Below, one piece after another: positions 1 through 12,894 of a DNA stretch of 64,000 nt; position 1 is the first letter of the stretch; every line of letters begins with the position of its first letter. A program made the position numbers and the translations under genes. The notes beneath the pieces are model-generated. The model saw only the letters and a program-made list of their open reading frames with translations. It did no database searches and was not told where the DNA came from. Origin of the DNA: Sporothrix humicola (taxonomy: Eukaryota; Ascomycota; Sordariomycetes; Ophiostomatales; Ophiostomataceae); assembly GCA_021396245.1 (NCBI GenBank), contig WNYE01000048.1:186001-250000 (forward strand), in the 5' to 3' direction.

Positions 1-3000
1 GTGTGTGCGCTGGAACACTAGTAGTCGCGTACTTTGCGCGGGCTATCGACGGTGGCTGGTAGTCGTTCAATGTACTTCCTTTGTTCATTGTTGTGTTTGG
101 GCATCGGATGACGACACCATTTTTGGTGGAAGTTCGCAGCTGCGGGATGTAGGCGAAATCCCTCTTTTTGCGCCTGCTGTTTAACCGTTGTATGCCCGGT
201 GTCTCCTTCCCATTAAGGTTATTTTTTTTTTTTTGTTTTCCTGCCCCTTTTCTTGTCTTCGATGGCTCCTTCCTACAACGTCCACTTGGACCATCATGTG
301 GCAAGTACGATACACGACCATCGTCGTGATACAAGAGGGAAGAACAGCCAATGTGATGCGCGCCTTCCTGAGCGACGAGCTTCATCTTCGTCTACCATTT
401 TGTCTGGAAGTTGCGAAAATCAGTGTGCATAAGGAATTACGCCAGGTCCTTTGGAGGGGCAATGCACGGGAGATGAAGATTTTTCAGTGTGTTACTCATG
501 CGGTAGCGACGGCGAAGATTGGTATCATAGCTTGTAGCTCATAGCTTGGAGCCTATCACTTGTAGCTAGCTGTGCGCTGTTGATGCTGTATTACACTTCA
601 TTGGTGGTGCAGAATTCGTGACACGTGACCGTGTAAGTCGTGTAAGTCGTGAAAGTATCATGGTGAGTAGCAGGTGATGAAATGAGAAACTCATATTAAA
701 TGAATTATGAGATGAATGGTGGCATGGAACTTCTCAGAGTAGTCGGCCCGTAAACAATGGGCAACCCAAGTAAAATTCATACAAGTACAGAACTATTGTT
801 GTGTTGATCTCCGTTTTGCGGGTTTTTGATAAGTCAGCCCTATTAGCATTGATTAGCAGATGATAGGATAAAAGACGACAATACAACAGTACAGCCTCCG
901 CCGGCCGTGATGCGCAACAAAGGTCGTGGATCGGCGTTGAATCGGAGTCCGGGGTCCCCATCCGTCACTTCAAAATCAAGTGGGGCCGGGCCCTTGCCGA
1001 TCACAAGGCCGAGAGAAAATAGCAGAGAACGGAGTACGGAGTGCTTGCGGAGCAGTAGCTCGACGGGTTCCGAGTGGTGGAGTGACAAATAACGGGGCTG
1101 TCCGTTCGACGTAGCTCATAGCTGATCTGCAGTCAAAATTCAGAGAGGCTGACAGAGGTCAGCAATCGAGGCAATGTTCTCCTGTTCTGACGCCGAATGA
1201 GACGCAAAAAGGTGAGACGATGCTACCCCACAAACTCCCTTTTCAGTGGTACCAGACCAAACAAAACAATGGGGAATCGGCCCTGCAGAAATGATCGCAG
1301 AAAAAGTCGCATGCAACAGAATGCACGCTGGGAAATCGTGTCGCATGCCGTTGCAAAAAGGAACACACTCCGTCGTCTTCTTATCAGAATAAGGTTAGCA
1401 GCATACGCCTGCCATGCAGCATGAAAAGAAGAAAAAAGCAACAAAGGGCCGATCAGAAAGAGGGGTGGTGGCTGCCAGGTGGACATGGGGGAGACTGGAG
1501 ACTCCACTCACACACATTTGCGGTCATCTTCCCCAGAATTGTCATTTTGGTGTGAGAAGCGAGCTCCTTAAGCGACTGTGGTGGATTTGTATGGGTGGTC
1601 CCAAAGCGCACTCTTTTCCTTGCTTCGTGATTGCTGACCGAATGGCGGTCAATTACCACAAAGACAATATCAGAGAGCAATATGGACGGTAGGGGAAACG
1701 CGAAGAAGCGAAAACCTGCAGCATAGCTTGTCTCGATCTTGGTTTTGCCAATCCTCAAAGGTCGTGTGTGAGAACTAAGAACTGCATGAAGACCGGGCGT
1801 GCGTCGGCCATATCTTGAATTTCTTTCTCCAGGCCTGCCCTTTTCCCTTTTCGGTCTCGCTTCTCCAGATTATCTCCAGTTTTTCGGCATCGTCAACCTC
1901 CACACTTTCCAACGGGGCTCAGTTAACAGTTTTCGTGGGTCCGCTCGTCGTATGGGCGTGTATATGTAGGCACGTCGGTGGTGTGTAGCATACGCGTTTA
2001 GTGACAGATGCTCTCCTGTCAAGTGTCGGGCCTTGCAGAAGCTGGAGAAGTTTCACCGTCTGCATCTCGCTAAAATGAACCGTTGTTCTGCTGTGATAAT
2101 GCATGCGAAACATAAAAATAGGACCGATGGTTGATGCGAGTATCTGAGCATTTTGAAGAATGGTCTTGGGTACGACGTTCGAGCGACGACGAGAGCAAGA
2201 AGAGCCGACGTGCAGGACCCAGCAATGCCTGCCAGCGTCACATCAGAGGGTTGTGAAGAGCGTTAACCACATGGAGGAAACTCGGTCGAGGGTCAATAGA
2301 TGTAGAAAAAAGAAGCCCACATCAACAAAGAGAGAGGCTGGAAGACCACCAGTACATACCTTGTTTGGGGAAAGCGGCAGTCGATGTGCGATACACGCCG
2401 GCCACAGAGCGCTGGGCACAGGCCTCAACGGCCCGTTTAGAGAAAAATCAGATCCGGCCTTGGCTACGGGCCGGAGACGTCGGCAAGGCGTTGACAGGGG
2501 GCGGAGAAGCGACCGGTTATTGCCTCATTATTCTCAACAGATATAGAGGCAGTTGTAATGGAGCGTTGTTGGATCGAGTCTCGTTTCCTTTTTTCGCTCC
2601 ACCTTCTTCATTGTTTTCTGGGATGTGTACGACGTATGGAGTAGTACCTTGTACTTGCATGTGGCTCGCCTTGGTGATAGGTCTGTATGAGATTCCAAAA
2701 GCTGCTCCATGAACATACGGCCCATGCCCTGTCAATATGTCTGCCCGAGAATATGGAACGGCTGCACAAGCGAACAACGACCTATGGCGATCATACTCTA
2801 TCCACGGTCAGTAAATGAGTATGCATCGAAAAAGAATAAAAAAGCAGGAGATAAAATCATCGATAAATTATTTCACGACAACTCACCTAAACGGTGCCAG
2901 ATTGAACCTCCGTTACGGTGAGTCTCTCGGCAGACAAGTGCTTGATGCTTCTCGGTTGTTGATATCGACGGCTTTTCGCCGGTTGGCGGCCGTAGTTGTG

Positions 3001-3989
3001 CCGCAGTCGACCAGTCTCTACCAATAATCAAAACAGATACGTCATATAGACAGTGAGTATTTCAAAATGTATGTGGATTTGACTATCCAAAAAGCACAGA
3101 AACAATACAACAGGTTCGTCAGCCCAAAAGCAGCTTGCCTCCAATTGTCCAGTAGCCAAGTGTCTCAGAATGATGGTATATTTCCAAAAGGCCCCGAGTG
3201 TGGAATTGTTGTTGATATGAGAGTGTGAATATGCAAAAGAGAGGTATCCAGAACAGATATGAAGAAGACATGTGAAAACTGTATCAACCCAACGCAAAAC
3301 AATAATGCTTTCGTGAAAGGCTATGTGCTTGCGTCCACTCGTTGTGTTGCGGTATGTCGTGTGTGTGCATGTCGGAAGGGTGTTCAGTCCCAAGAGTACA
3401 AAAACATAATATCCAAAAATAAAAATTTGACAAAAGGTTGATGATAATACGTAGTAGTATTGTGAGCCTCCAAATCCTCCCCCAATTGATTCGCCCAAAA
3501 AAACTCCTTTGAGATCATGAAAAACTCCGACGCTGAAAAGTCCCAAAAATATAATTAATGAAAAGATGACATAGTAAAAGTATGAACGAGGCAAAGAAAG
3601 GCTCGCTCAAAGAAACAGGAAGCAGAAGTAGCTATACGGGATATAGGGGAATAAGATAGTAGTGCAGTATTGCAACGAGTGGGTATGTTGATGCAGAAAA
3701 ATGACAACAGTAAACAAGGAGATATAATCCAAGTAAACGCAACAAAAAAAAAAAAAGAAAAATATTGTAGAGAGCGCGAAAAGGTATATGACCCCCGTTT
3801 TAATTTCGCCGGTACCGATAAAACCCAGACGTAGACGATGACAGAATAAATAAAGAGTGTAAAAGAACAGCACGCTTTGTCGTTTTGCGCAAGATGTAAA
3901 AGAAGAATTAGGGTATATAGTATAGCAAAAAGATTCGTTCCGATCAGGAAAAGAAGAGCGCAGTCGTAGTCGATGTCGCTTCTTTGAAA
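1..3989. other. gene-free stretch downstream of the transporter
   Basis: No coding region could be supported here. Open frames are short and lack the C/G-ending codon preference of the clear genes in the window. Around 2,800-3,950 the plus strand is A-rich, so the minus strand yields hydrophobic, T-rich frames (for example 3,594-3,028) that begin with TTG and have no useful ATG. The stretch presumably includes the 3' UTR of the minus-strand transporter that ends at 3,990. A short tandem (GTGTAAGTC twice) lies at 631-648, and a tandem ACGGAGT pair at 1,029-1,042. Confidence 0.6.
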
Positions 3990-5966
3990 TTAATAAGACA
4001 AGTCAACATGTGCCATGGAGGCCAGCATCTTGTTGTCAGCATCGGACGACGATGATGACGAGACTGCCGTTGTTGAGGATGTGCTTGTGCTGATCGTATC
4101 TGAGCGTGCTGTTGCTGTTGGTGCGAGGTTGTTTGGTGGTCTGTGTGGGTTGTTTTGCCGGTAGGCGGCAGCGGGGGCTGTCGGGGTATTATCGTATGAT
4201 ATTGGCGGTGCAACAGTATCTGCTGTTGCTCCCGCATGAGCTGTGTATTGCGGCGGTGCGTCGCTGTGTCCATCACTATCGTGGCCCGTCTGGCTGCCGT
4301 GGTCGCTCAACTCTTCTGGTGGGATGCCACTTTCGGAGAAGCCAAAGTCGCGCATCTGCTGGAAGCTCCAGCTCGGCTCAAACGACTTGCTCTTCCATGC
4401 CTTGGGCACTCGCTCGTACATCTCGTCGATCTGCTCAAGACTGATCTTGCTCGTCTCGTACACCATAAAGTACACAAAGGCGATAGCAACAATACAGAAA
4501 GAGCCCCAGACAAAGAAGACACGGGTGCCGAGCTGTGCCGAGCCCTGGCCGTCGCCAGCCATGAAAGGCGAACCGTAGGCAATGCCAAAGTTCAGCACCC
4601 AGTTCGCGGCAGTCGACATGGACATGGACTTGGCACGGACCTTCAGGGGATAGATCTCCGAGGTCACGACCCAGGCCACAGGGCCCCATGATGCGGCAAA
4701 GAAGAAGATGTAGATGGCCACAAAGATGACGAGGATCTGCATCGAAGTCTCGGCCATGTCTTTGGGCGCAGCTGCACCGAAAGATGCGATCAAGAGTTGG
4801 CTAACAGCCATGCCGGCGGCACCAATCATAAGCAGGTTGCGCCGGCCCCAGGACTCGACCACAAACAGGCCTGGGATCGTGGAGACCGAGTTGACGATGC
4901 TGATAATCAGCGAAACAGTAAAGGCATTGCCAATACCTGCCTGCCGGAAATAGCTGGTGCCATAATACATAATAAAGTTGACACCGGTCAGTTGTTGCAG
5001 GATCTGCAGGACGCAGCCTGTCAGAGTGCGCCGACCAAGGTGAGGCGAGCCGAAGAAAGCGTCCCGGTAGGTGTCGGGACCGAGGGCCATCTCGTACTCG
5101 TGGTTGGCAATGATCTCAGCCAGCTCTTCAACAAGTGCCGGATGAGTAATATCGAGGCGACGAAGCCGGCTCAGCGACAGAGCGGCGGCCTCCTTCTGGC
5201 CTGTTTTCACGAGATAGCGAGGCGTCTCGGGAAGAACAAGCAGACCCAAAGACAGGACACATGCCCATGTCAGTTGCAGGCCCATAGGAATACGGTAGGC
5301 GGCGGCGCCATGCATCTTGTAGGTCAAAATGTTGACGACAGAGGCGGCCAAAAGGCCGATGGTGATGAAAAGTTGATAGGCGCACACAAGGGTACCACGA
5401 ATCCACTTGGGTGCCATTTCAGACTGGTAAAGCGGCACGAGAACTGATATTGTTCCAACACCAACGCCAGCAAAGAATCTATATCATGTTAAGGGGTGGC
5501 CAAGGAAGGAGGACAATGCCGTAACAGCAAGACGACATGGATATAGTCAAGGCAGAACGTACCTTCCGACGAGCAGTGTCGGTATGTTTGCAGAGCAGAT
5601 CTGGAAGATGGCGCCAAAGACGAAAACGCCCACGGACGCGATCAGAGACTTACGACGACCAAAGTAGTCGCCAGTCGGCGCGGCCAGGAGAGCGCCGACG
5701 ATAGTGCCGACACTCAGCATGGCAATGATGATGGCCTGGTCGCTGACAGGTAATGTTGGTGGTTTTGAGTCAGGTGTGCGAACGGTCTGGCCGTTGTCTG
5801 CGAACTGATACAGGAACGAGTCCATGGCGAGAATGCCGTTAATGGTGCCGGTATCGTATCCGAAGAGAAGGCCGCCGGTTGCGACGAAGAACCCGACCAT
5901 TATTGCCTGCGCTGAGGAGCCGGCAATATTGTCGGGCCTTCGCCAGCCCATGGCGAAGACCGCCAT
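3990..5966 (-). CDS. rco-3: MFS sugar transporter / glucose sensor, RCO-3-like
   Basis: Predicted plasma-membrane hexose transporter or glucose sensor of the major facilitator superfamily (sugar porter family), 630 aa in two exons: 5,966-5,563 and 5,478-3,990. The 84-base intron has a GTACGT donor and an AG acceptor, and splits an Arg codon to give LLVGRFFAGVGVGT. Visible landmarks are FGYDTGTINGIL (about residues 35-46), the GDYFGRRKS loop (99-107), PETPRYLV, GRRNLLM after the central loop, PLKVRAKSMS, and YETSKISLEQIDEMYERV closing the last membrane segment. A cytosolic tail of about 155 residues follows: FEPSWSFQQMRDFGF, then a Ser/Thr/Pro-rich end. The YETSKISLEQID/FEPSWSFQ pair is what I associate with Neurospora RCO-3. 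An open frame extends two codons upstream to a TTG; the ATG at 5,966 is preferred. Transporter call is firm; RCO-3 orthology is inferred. Confidence 0.88.
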
Positions 5967-6639
5967 GGCCAAGGGGGCGGCAGAAGAGCACCGACGGTGA
6001 GAGTGACGTCGTAGACGGGGCGTGCGTTACGGCAAACTGTCAACGCGCGACAAGAAGACGCCGTTCACCAATTCGTTCAGGGTCGTCGCGGCAAAGATGC
6101 CGGATGGATGCCTACAATTGTCGTGATGTTCGTGCTGGTTGTAGACGGGAGGTGCGGCGGGTGGAAATCCGCATCGAAGAGGACGGCGAAAGAATGTCCA
6201 GTTCGTTTGTGAGAAAGAAAATGTCGTTGAGTGTCGTCGAGATGGTAGCCGGGATCGCCACAAGAAACGCCTGAGCGTCGGGTCGTGCAAACAAGTCGTT
6301 GAAATGCCGTTGAAATGCCGTTGAAATGCCGTCGAGATGTCGTCGGAGAGGTCGTCGAAGTTGTCGTCGTGGGACAGATCCAGTCGTCGAGAACCGAAAA
6401 GTTCGAAATTTGAGTTAAAAGGAATGTTAAAAATCCGATTTGCCGTTCAGTTCCTTACAACGCCGCGTTCGTTTGTCGTTTCCTATACACCTGACTCGTC
6501 AGGGTTCGTTTGTCGAGTCCTTCGATCTGATTCTCCCAAGGGCGAAAAGAGAGAGGTTGAAAGTAACGTGGTGACAGAGGGTTGAGGGCTCTCTTGTTGT
6601 GACAAGCAAAGGGCGAGCGTTGTTGCCGATCGTTTGCGA
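5967..6639. promoter_or_regulatory. presumed 5' leader/promoter of the sugar transporter
   Basis: Sequence directly upstream of the minus-strand transporter ATG. It is CT-rich on the coding strand, as is common for leaders of filamentous-fungal genes. It holds no ATG-initiated frame that looks coding; the frames seen around 6,290-6,027 open at TTG. A short tandem of an 11-base unit lies at 6,298-6,341. No TATA box or transcription start can be fixed by eye. Confidence 0.35.
6298..6341. repeat. 11-bp tandem repeat, GTTGAAATGCC unit
   Basis: Three exact copies of GTTGAAATGCC (6,298-6,330) are followed by one degenerate copy (GTCGAGATGTC, 6,331-6,341). It sits about 330 bases upstream of the transporter start codon, within the presumed promoter or leader. 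No function can be assigned. Confidence 0.85.
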
Positions 6640-7560
6640 GTTTGATTGCCGAAAAAAAGAGGAGCCGGAAAAGAGAGGCGAGCGAAACAGAGAGGGCGAG
6701 ACAGCCAGAGGCTAGGACATGTCGAATGTCGTTGCGATGAAAGAACGTTCTCTGGAAATACAAGGGCAAAACACGAAGCCCAAAATTTGCCAAAAGAACA
6801 GGATGTGAGAGAGAGAAAGGTGGATGTGGATGCGAGAAAAGTGGAAGGGGTGTGGCGGTTGGTTGAAGGAACAGTCGTGGAAGGAAAGAGGACGGGAAAA
6901 GAGGAGAAGGGGCGGACGGGGTTTGACTGGGGAAGGAGTCGAGTGCAACAGCCACGAGAGTGTGTGGGAAGGAACACCACCCAGATGTGAGGAAACAGCG
7001 ACTGGGGTGAGGGAAAAGAGGAGAGGCAGGAGCGAAGGACAGGGCGAGGCCAGCCTGAAGAAGGAGCGACGAGAAAAAGAGGAGAGAAAAAGAGAGAGCC
7101 AGAAGAGCGAAAACAGCGCCAGGACCTATCCGCTTTTTTTTTTTGAAATGGGTGGACGCGGCGCCCAGAGTTGAAGGGGCAGTGGAAGAAAAAGAAAGAA
7201 AAGACTGGTTTTAGTGGCAGGCGACGTCTCTGGTGGTTCGGGGAGGGTGCGTGCAGTTTTGTGGGTGGTTGTGGGTGTGTGGGTAATCATAAAGTGGGGC
7301 CAGGGAGGGAAGGAGGAGAAGCGACGACGCCCACAAAGGTCACCAAGACACCAAGAGTGGAAAGTGCAGGCTGGGCGAGTTGTGATGAGCCTGAGAAAAG
7401 TGAGACTGGGAAAGAGCAGAATGGCAGGAGGAACCGGGAGACGGAAAGAGAGAAGCAACAAGACAACTCTCAAGATGAGGAGGCCAAGACGAGGGCAAGG
7501 AGCCAAAGAAGGAGCCAGGAAGGAGCGGACCAGGGGTGGATTGGCTGGTGACAGGCTCGA
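6640..7560 (+). repeat. ~0.9 kb polypurine-biased stretch
   Basis: Over about 900 bases the plus strand is dominated by A and G (GAGGAG, GAAAGAG and GGGAAAAGAGG patterns) with few pyrimidines, so the minus strand is CT-rich. Overlapping frames on both strands here encode low-complexity Arg/Glu/Lys or Ser/Pro/Leu/Phe strings and are artefacts of this bias. It lies 0.7-1.6 kb upstream of the minus-strand transporter and may be part of its long CT-rich promoter. Confidence 0.7.
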
Positions 7561-9885
7561 CAGGCAGGCTGCAGGGCCACAGGGCAGGGGCCGCTCTGCC
7601 ACTGAACGAACGGCCTACAGCGCTCTGTCAACTAGCTCAGTGGCCTCAGCCCCTAGAAGGACCCAAGAACACTTTGTACTAGGTACTTGGGAACGAGAAG
7701 TCGTGCGCCGTTTGACCCTCTCTGGCGTGGCGGCGCCCTAGCCCCCTTGGCGTGTTGGCCCTGTCTCCCCCAGACAAAAATGGCACAGCCAGCCAATGTA
7801 AGATTTTAGCATTTCTTTTTACATTAAATTTAACTCATTTGCCTGGGGGAGCCACCATCTTTCCTGAGCGGCAGGTACTTTGTACTCTGTACCCTGTACC
7901 CCCCGTACCTTCCTCCCCTTGGCCGTCCACGGAAAGGGGAGAAAGGGTGGGTCACAACGCGCTTCCATTGGCCCATGTGTCTGGAAGGACCCACATGGCT
8001 TGCTCGCTTTCTCTCATCTCTTTCTCTTCGTCGTCCTCTCTCCTCTTTCTGCCTTTTCGTTCTCTGTCTTGTCGTCTTCTGCTTTTCTGCGTTTCGTCCG
8101 ACAGCATCACCCACCCGCCGAAAATGCACCAAAAAGGAACAGCGCCTGGAATCCGGGCCAAGGCCCTACAGAATGATGGGAAAGCGCGAATGCAGGACCA
8201 GCATGAAAGGCACGAAAAGTGGATGTGCAGCAATCAAAAGACGGAGGGTCAAGTCGAATTACCTGACTGAATGGCGTCTGGTGATATTCTTCTGTTGGCT
8301 TGGGGGGCAGAGGTCGAAGGGACATGCTGCTGAGCCAAGGATACTTTCTGTCGGCACTCGAATACGGTGCGTTGGCGTGTTCCTTCGCTTGTATCAGATA
8401 CGAGACGGCGTCTTCTGCCAGACCGTTGCGGTTCTGATTCGACCAGCAATGACCACGAGTTGCCAAAGAAGACCGAAAAAGTATGCACGAGTTTCCAGTT
8501 TGCAATCGTGGTCTCTCATCTCAGCAGTCCCATGGACATCAGTTGTGATCTGGCCATGATATTCGTGTCGTCGTGTTCTTTTTCTTGGAACTTCTTGGGT
8601 TTCTGGTCTTCTGGTCACAAAGTTCTCGGGTCTCCTTTTTGGTGTCTTGGTTTTTCTTGGGGTTTCGCAGCTCATACGAGCCGACGCACAGGGCGATGAC
8701 ACTGCCCTATCTTGTCCTCTCCTCCAGTGTATTTGTGATATTTGCACAAAATCGTCGCCTTCCTCTTTGACCCATTGTTCATCCTCGTTGACCTCTTGCC
8801 GTCAATGTTTTTTGGGCCTCGTTTTCTCTTTTTGTCTTTCCCTACGTACGGGATATTTTGTGCTACAAAGACGGCCGTTCTGGTGCATACATATATACGG
8901 AGGATTGTGTTTCTTGTCTCTGTGTCTCACTTTCAAGGTATCGTGGGACGGGTAGTGAGGTTTTCCCTGTGAGCAAAGAATATTGTTTTATGTTTTATCT
9001 TCCCCCTCTTTCTATTTTCCCAGCGGAAGAGGACCAGCTGTTCGGATGTCTCACGTCTAGCGGTTGTGGGCTTTGTTTTTTTTTTGTCGTTGTCGTTTGT
9101 CGTTTGTCGCATGTCGCTCGTCGTTTGGTTTTTTTTGGGTTCCTTCTTTTCTTCACTCCTTCTTTCTTTCTCGGTTTCTCTCTTCCCCTCACCTTGCCCT
9201 CTCTCCTGAATGCAAATGCACGTTTTGGCTGCATTCCACGGCCCATGATTCCGCACAGCCAGGCGATGCCAAGTGAGACAGCCTAAAAATGCATCAAATA
9301 GGGCAAACGCTCCTGTGACTGGTGGTAGTCGAGGGATATTCAAAACTTCTACGACGTAATTACTGTGTACTCCGTTCAACTACAGAGTCATACACGGTAT
9401 TCTGTGCAGTGCATTACTGAGAGAAGGTGACAGGCAGCAGCGCCGCTTCCATGGTGGTATCTCTCTCAGGGCTGACCACCCGTTCGTGCCATTTTTCTGC
9501 ATCCTTATTTTTTTCCAGTTTACGACGGTATGAGCCCAGCCTGCCCACTCTTCGTCTCCGCCTCGTCCAATCCTCGTCCGTTCCAACATGTCGACAGCTA
9601 TGGACAAGGGCCAGGCGAAGTGAGAGGACGGGCGGGAGGAGCAATGAACAGTTATTAAGGTGTCGAGGGTGCACTGTCCATATACACAGTAGAAAATGAA
9701 AAATGAATTGAAATCAGACACTAGGGTCGCCTTGAGACTCGACAATTCAGGTCTGGCCAGGCCAAATTGCCCTGGAATCAGCAAGTCATAACACAAGAAC
9801 AATATAGATGTTGAATATATCAACTGTGTACGACATACTCCGTATGCGGTGGTAATGGTCAGAGGTCACAGACCAATGTTGGAAA

Positions 9886-9925
9886 AGGTACACAGGTACA
9901 AAGGTACATAGGTACAAGAGTACAT
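9886..9925. repeat. 8-bp tandem repeat, AGGTACAN unit
   Basis: AGGTAC recurs at 9,886, 9,894, 9,902 and 9,910, exactly eight bases apart, with a degenerate fifth copy (GAGTACAT) at 9,918. The only variation is in the last base or two of each unit. It lies in gene-free DNA. Confidence 0.85.
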
Positions 9926-12791
9926 GTGGAAAGTACCCTAGCCCGTCCCTTTCCCCCTCTTTTCACTTTTGTTCACTTGCACTCGCTGTTGCCGTTCTTG
10001 GCTTGGCCTACCAGTGCGCTAGGGCTGAAAATGGCGTAGCGTAGTTTCCACCCGCTAGCGGCAAGCGCCTGTTCTCTATTTTTCCTGGGAAGAGGGCAAG
10101 GGCATGTAGATGGAAAAAGAAAAGAGAGGAGGAAAGAGCGATGGAAACGCGTAAAAGACAGAAATGCAGAGTGTCATTTATCTGTATCCAGTTTTTCAAT
10201 GATGCATATTCAAATGCGTCTTTTCAGTTGTATTGATTTTATCGTGACCTCCTGAATCGCCTCTTGCAAAACAAAGCACAGAACACGGCAATTGCCATGT
10301 CTATAGAGCACGCTACCGTCAGATCATGCACTAACAGTAGTTATGAACTAAGGAAATAAACGCAAAAAAACAGACGCAAAAAGCAGACAGCAAATAGGCA
10401 CAGAAACTGGCCTTGAATCTAGCTCACCAGTGGTCTGATGCGCGTTTCCTAGTTGCCGTCGCCTGCGTCTGTCACTGCCCATCACCAAGTGGCGCGGTTT
10501 CTGTCAGATGCAAAAGACGTAGTTTCTGTAGCTCAGCCACGGCTGCAAATAGGGAACAGTTTCGACAGCGTCCCAAACTTTCCAACAGATCAACAATGAT
10601 CAAAGCGTCCCCAGCACGTATTCTGGGTCCAAGAGGCCACTTACAAGGGGCCGATCACGCTCAGTCCCCTGGACATTCTGTGACAACCACGTTGTTGCTC
10701 TTTTTCTTGCGTTTCTGCGGCCGTGGAGCACCCGCTGGTCCCTTCCGTCTTCAGCAGTGTCTGGATCTCTGGATCTTTTGTGTCTTTCGGATCTGTCGAC
10801 CGTTGGATTGCATTTTTGACGAATTTCCCTTTTGTCACGGCCTGGCATTTCCTGTCAATTTCTGACAAGGTTCACGCGTCATTTCGGTCATTGTTACAAG
10901 TGTCCAAATGCCAGTTGACTCGCTCGTGCGAATAACGCGTGGGCGGAAAACAAAATATGTGCGTTCCTGTCGACAGTGTCGCATGCTCTGGAATCAGCGC
11001 ATTTTCAGTAGGGTAGTGAAAATTGAAATCAAAGTATCTTGCAGCACAAATTGATTGAGCGAGTACCAGCTGCCCGGAAAGCTGACCATTGCCAAATAGG
11101 TCTCCACAAGGCGGGTGCTGGCGTGAGGGAAAGGACGAAGGATGGACAGAGGGGAAGACGAAGAGGCTACGGAGAATCAACAGCCGCTCAGTGGGTCAGG
11201 ACTGTCCACCCAATGCACGGCAGAGGAAGGAGCCAAATTGGTTGGATGGAATATGGATATGAGAGGGAAGAAGTGGGCAGGTACGACAATGGCTCTGGAG
11301 ACTCCGTATATTTGGACATATTTCGTCACAAAATATGAGGTCGAGGAAAGGCCACAAAAAACGACGAAAAAGATGGGGAGCTGGGGAAATGAACGAAGAA
11401 AACGAGGAGAAGAAACCCGACAAAACAATGGGCCTCTCAAGAAAAGAGACCAAAACTCCCGACAGAGCACACGAAAATGCCAGAGCAGGGGTGCAGTGGA
11501 AACGGGGCATTCGCTGTTGAAAGGGCCTTTTATGCTCCTGTTCCTTCCTTCTGCACCAACCGGCAGCCAAAAGGGAAGTCCTTGACTTCATCGTGAAGGC
11601 CCAAAATGTGACGGCAATCTCCACCAATACTCATCGCCGATGGGCTGAAGACGGAAAGGTCTGTGTTGGGAGGGAGAGGAAGAGCAAAACCAGTCAAGAA
11701 CCAAGGCTACAACTGGTGTTCTTTCGCTTGCAAGCGCAAGAGGCACAGCAACAGGCGAGAAGACGACACCAGACAGTTTGGAGGAATCCGGTCAAGAACA
11801 ACACCCAGACCGGCGTTGCTGTTTTGTCATTCCGAATGGTCAAGGAAAGGCACCCCCAGTCGCTCTTACCTCATGGTCGTCGGTCTGCTCAATAGCTGTC
11901 TGTCAACACTCATCGTTAGCCACATCACGGCAGTCACGAACGGCCGGCGCGTCCGTCTCACCCTCCTGCCAAAAAAACGTCAAGCTCAGCATCCAATGCT
12001 CAAAAGGGTTATTGAGATTTGGAGTTTTTCTGCTTTGATTCTCATTTTCCTCTCCGGCTCCGGGACCTTTACTCACATTAAAGTCATGAATTGTGTGGAA
12101 ATTCGGTGCGGGTCGAGGCGAACGGTGTTCTCCACTTTTATGCTCACAGCAAACCCAGCGATTTGCAGCTTGGTGGCTCTTTCCCTCGATTATCCTCGGG
12201 TGTTCCTGCCCCCCGGCACCCGTCGTTCCTTCCTTTTCTCAGGCATATCATGAGGTATTCTTGCCCTGTATCATCGATTCCGGTGGCTTCCCTGTCGTGG
12301 CCCTCAGTCTGTCCCTCTTCTCTCGTGCCCTTTTTTCTCTCTCCCTGTGACTTCCCTTCCAGTGACGAGAATGGCCATGTGCATGTGCAAGCTCGTGGAA
12401 GGTGCAGATGTGTCCACACTTCTTGCCTTGTTTTCAACCATTTGCATGACCGGTCCTTCCTGTTGGCCGCTCAATAATGGCCGTTGAACAGTCTGTGGCC
12501 TGCGGCCCAGTGATCCCCAAAGGTCCCCAGTGGGCCAGGCCACCTTCCCGTCATAACTCTAAATTCTCGCTTTGCACTAAATAATACGGAGCATAATTCT
12601 GTGGGGAGACCACCGGGCACAACTTCATCTGTCAATTTGATGGGTTCGAATAAGAATCGATTCATGAGGTAAGGCGATTGCTATTACATGTATGGGGCGT
12701 GTTTAAGATAGAGAACTGATTCGATAAAGCAATGTATGAAAAATTCTTTGTTTGTGAATGACTGACTATCGATGAGATATTTTTTTTCTCG

Positions 12792-12894
12792 GATTTGATT
12801 TGATTTGATTTGATTTGATTTCAGTTCTTTTTCTTTTTCTTTTTTCTTTTTTCTTTTTTCTTTTTTCTTTTTTCTTTTTTCTTTTCTTTTTTTT
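12792..12894. repeat. compound microsatellite (GATTT)6 then (T5-6C)n
   Basis: Six GATTT units occupy 12,792-12,821. A short spacer follows, then a run of TTTTTC/TTTTTTC units to about 12,894. On the minus strand this reads as a Lys/Glu-rich frame with no biological meaning. Length polymorphism would be expected. Confidence 0.9.

Noticed and set aside
3028..3594. 188-codon hydrophobic frame downstream of the transporter
   Set aside because: It starts with TTG, has no early ATG and comes from an A/T-rich strand bias. Composition is Phe/Tyr/Ile/Leu-rich without pattern.
6455..7741. Several 115-175 codon frames on both strands
   Set aside because: Low-complexity Arg/Lys/Glu/Gly or Ser/Pro/Phe/Leu strings produced by the polypurine stretch.
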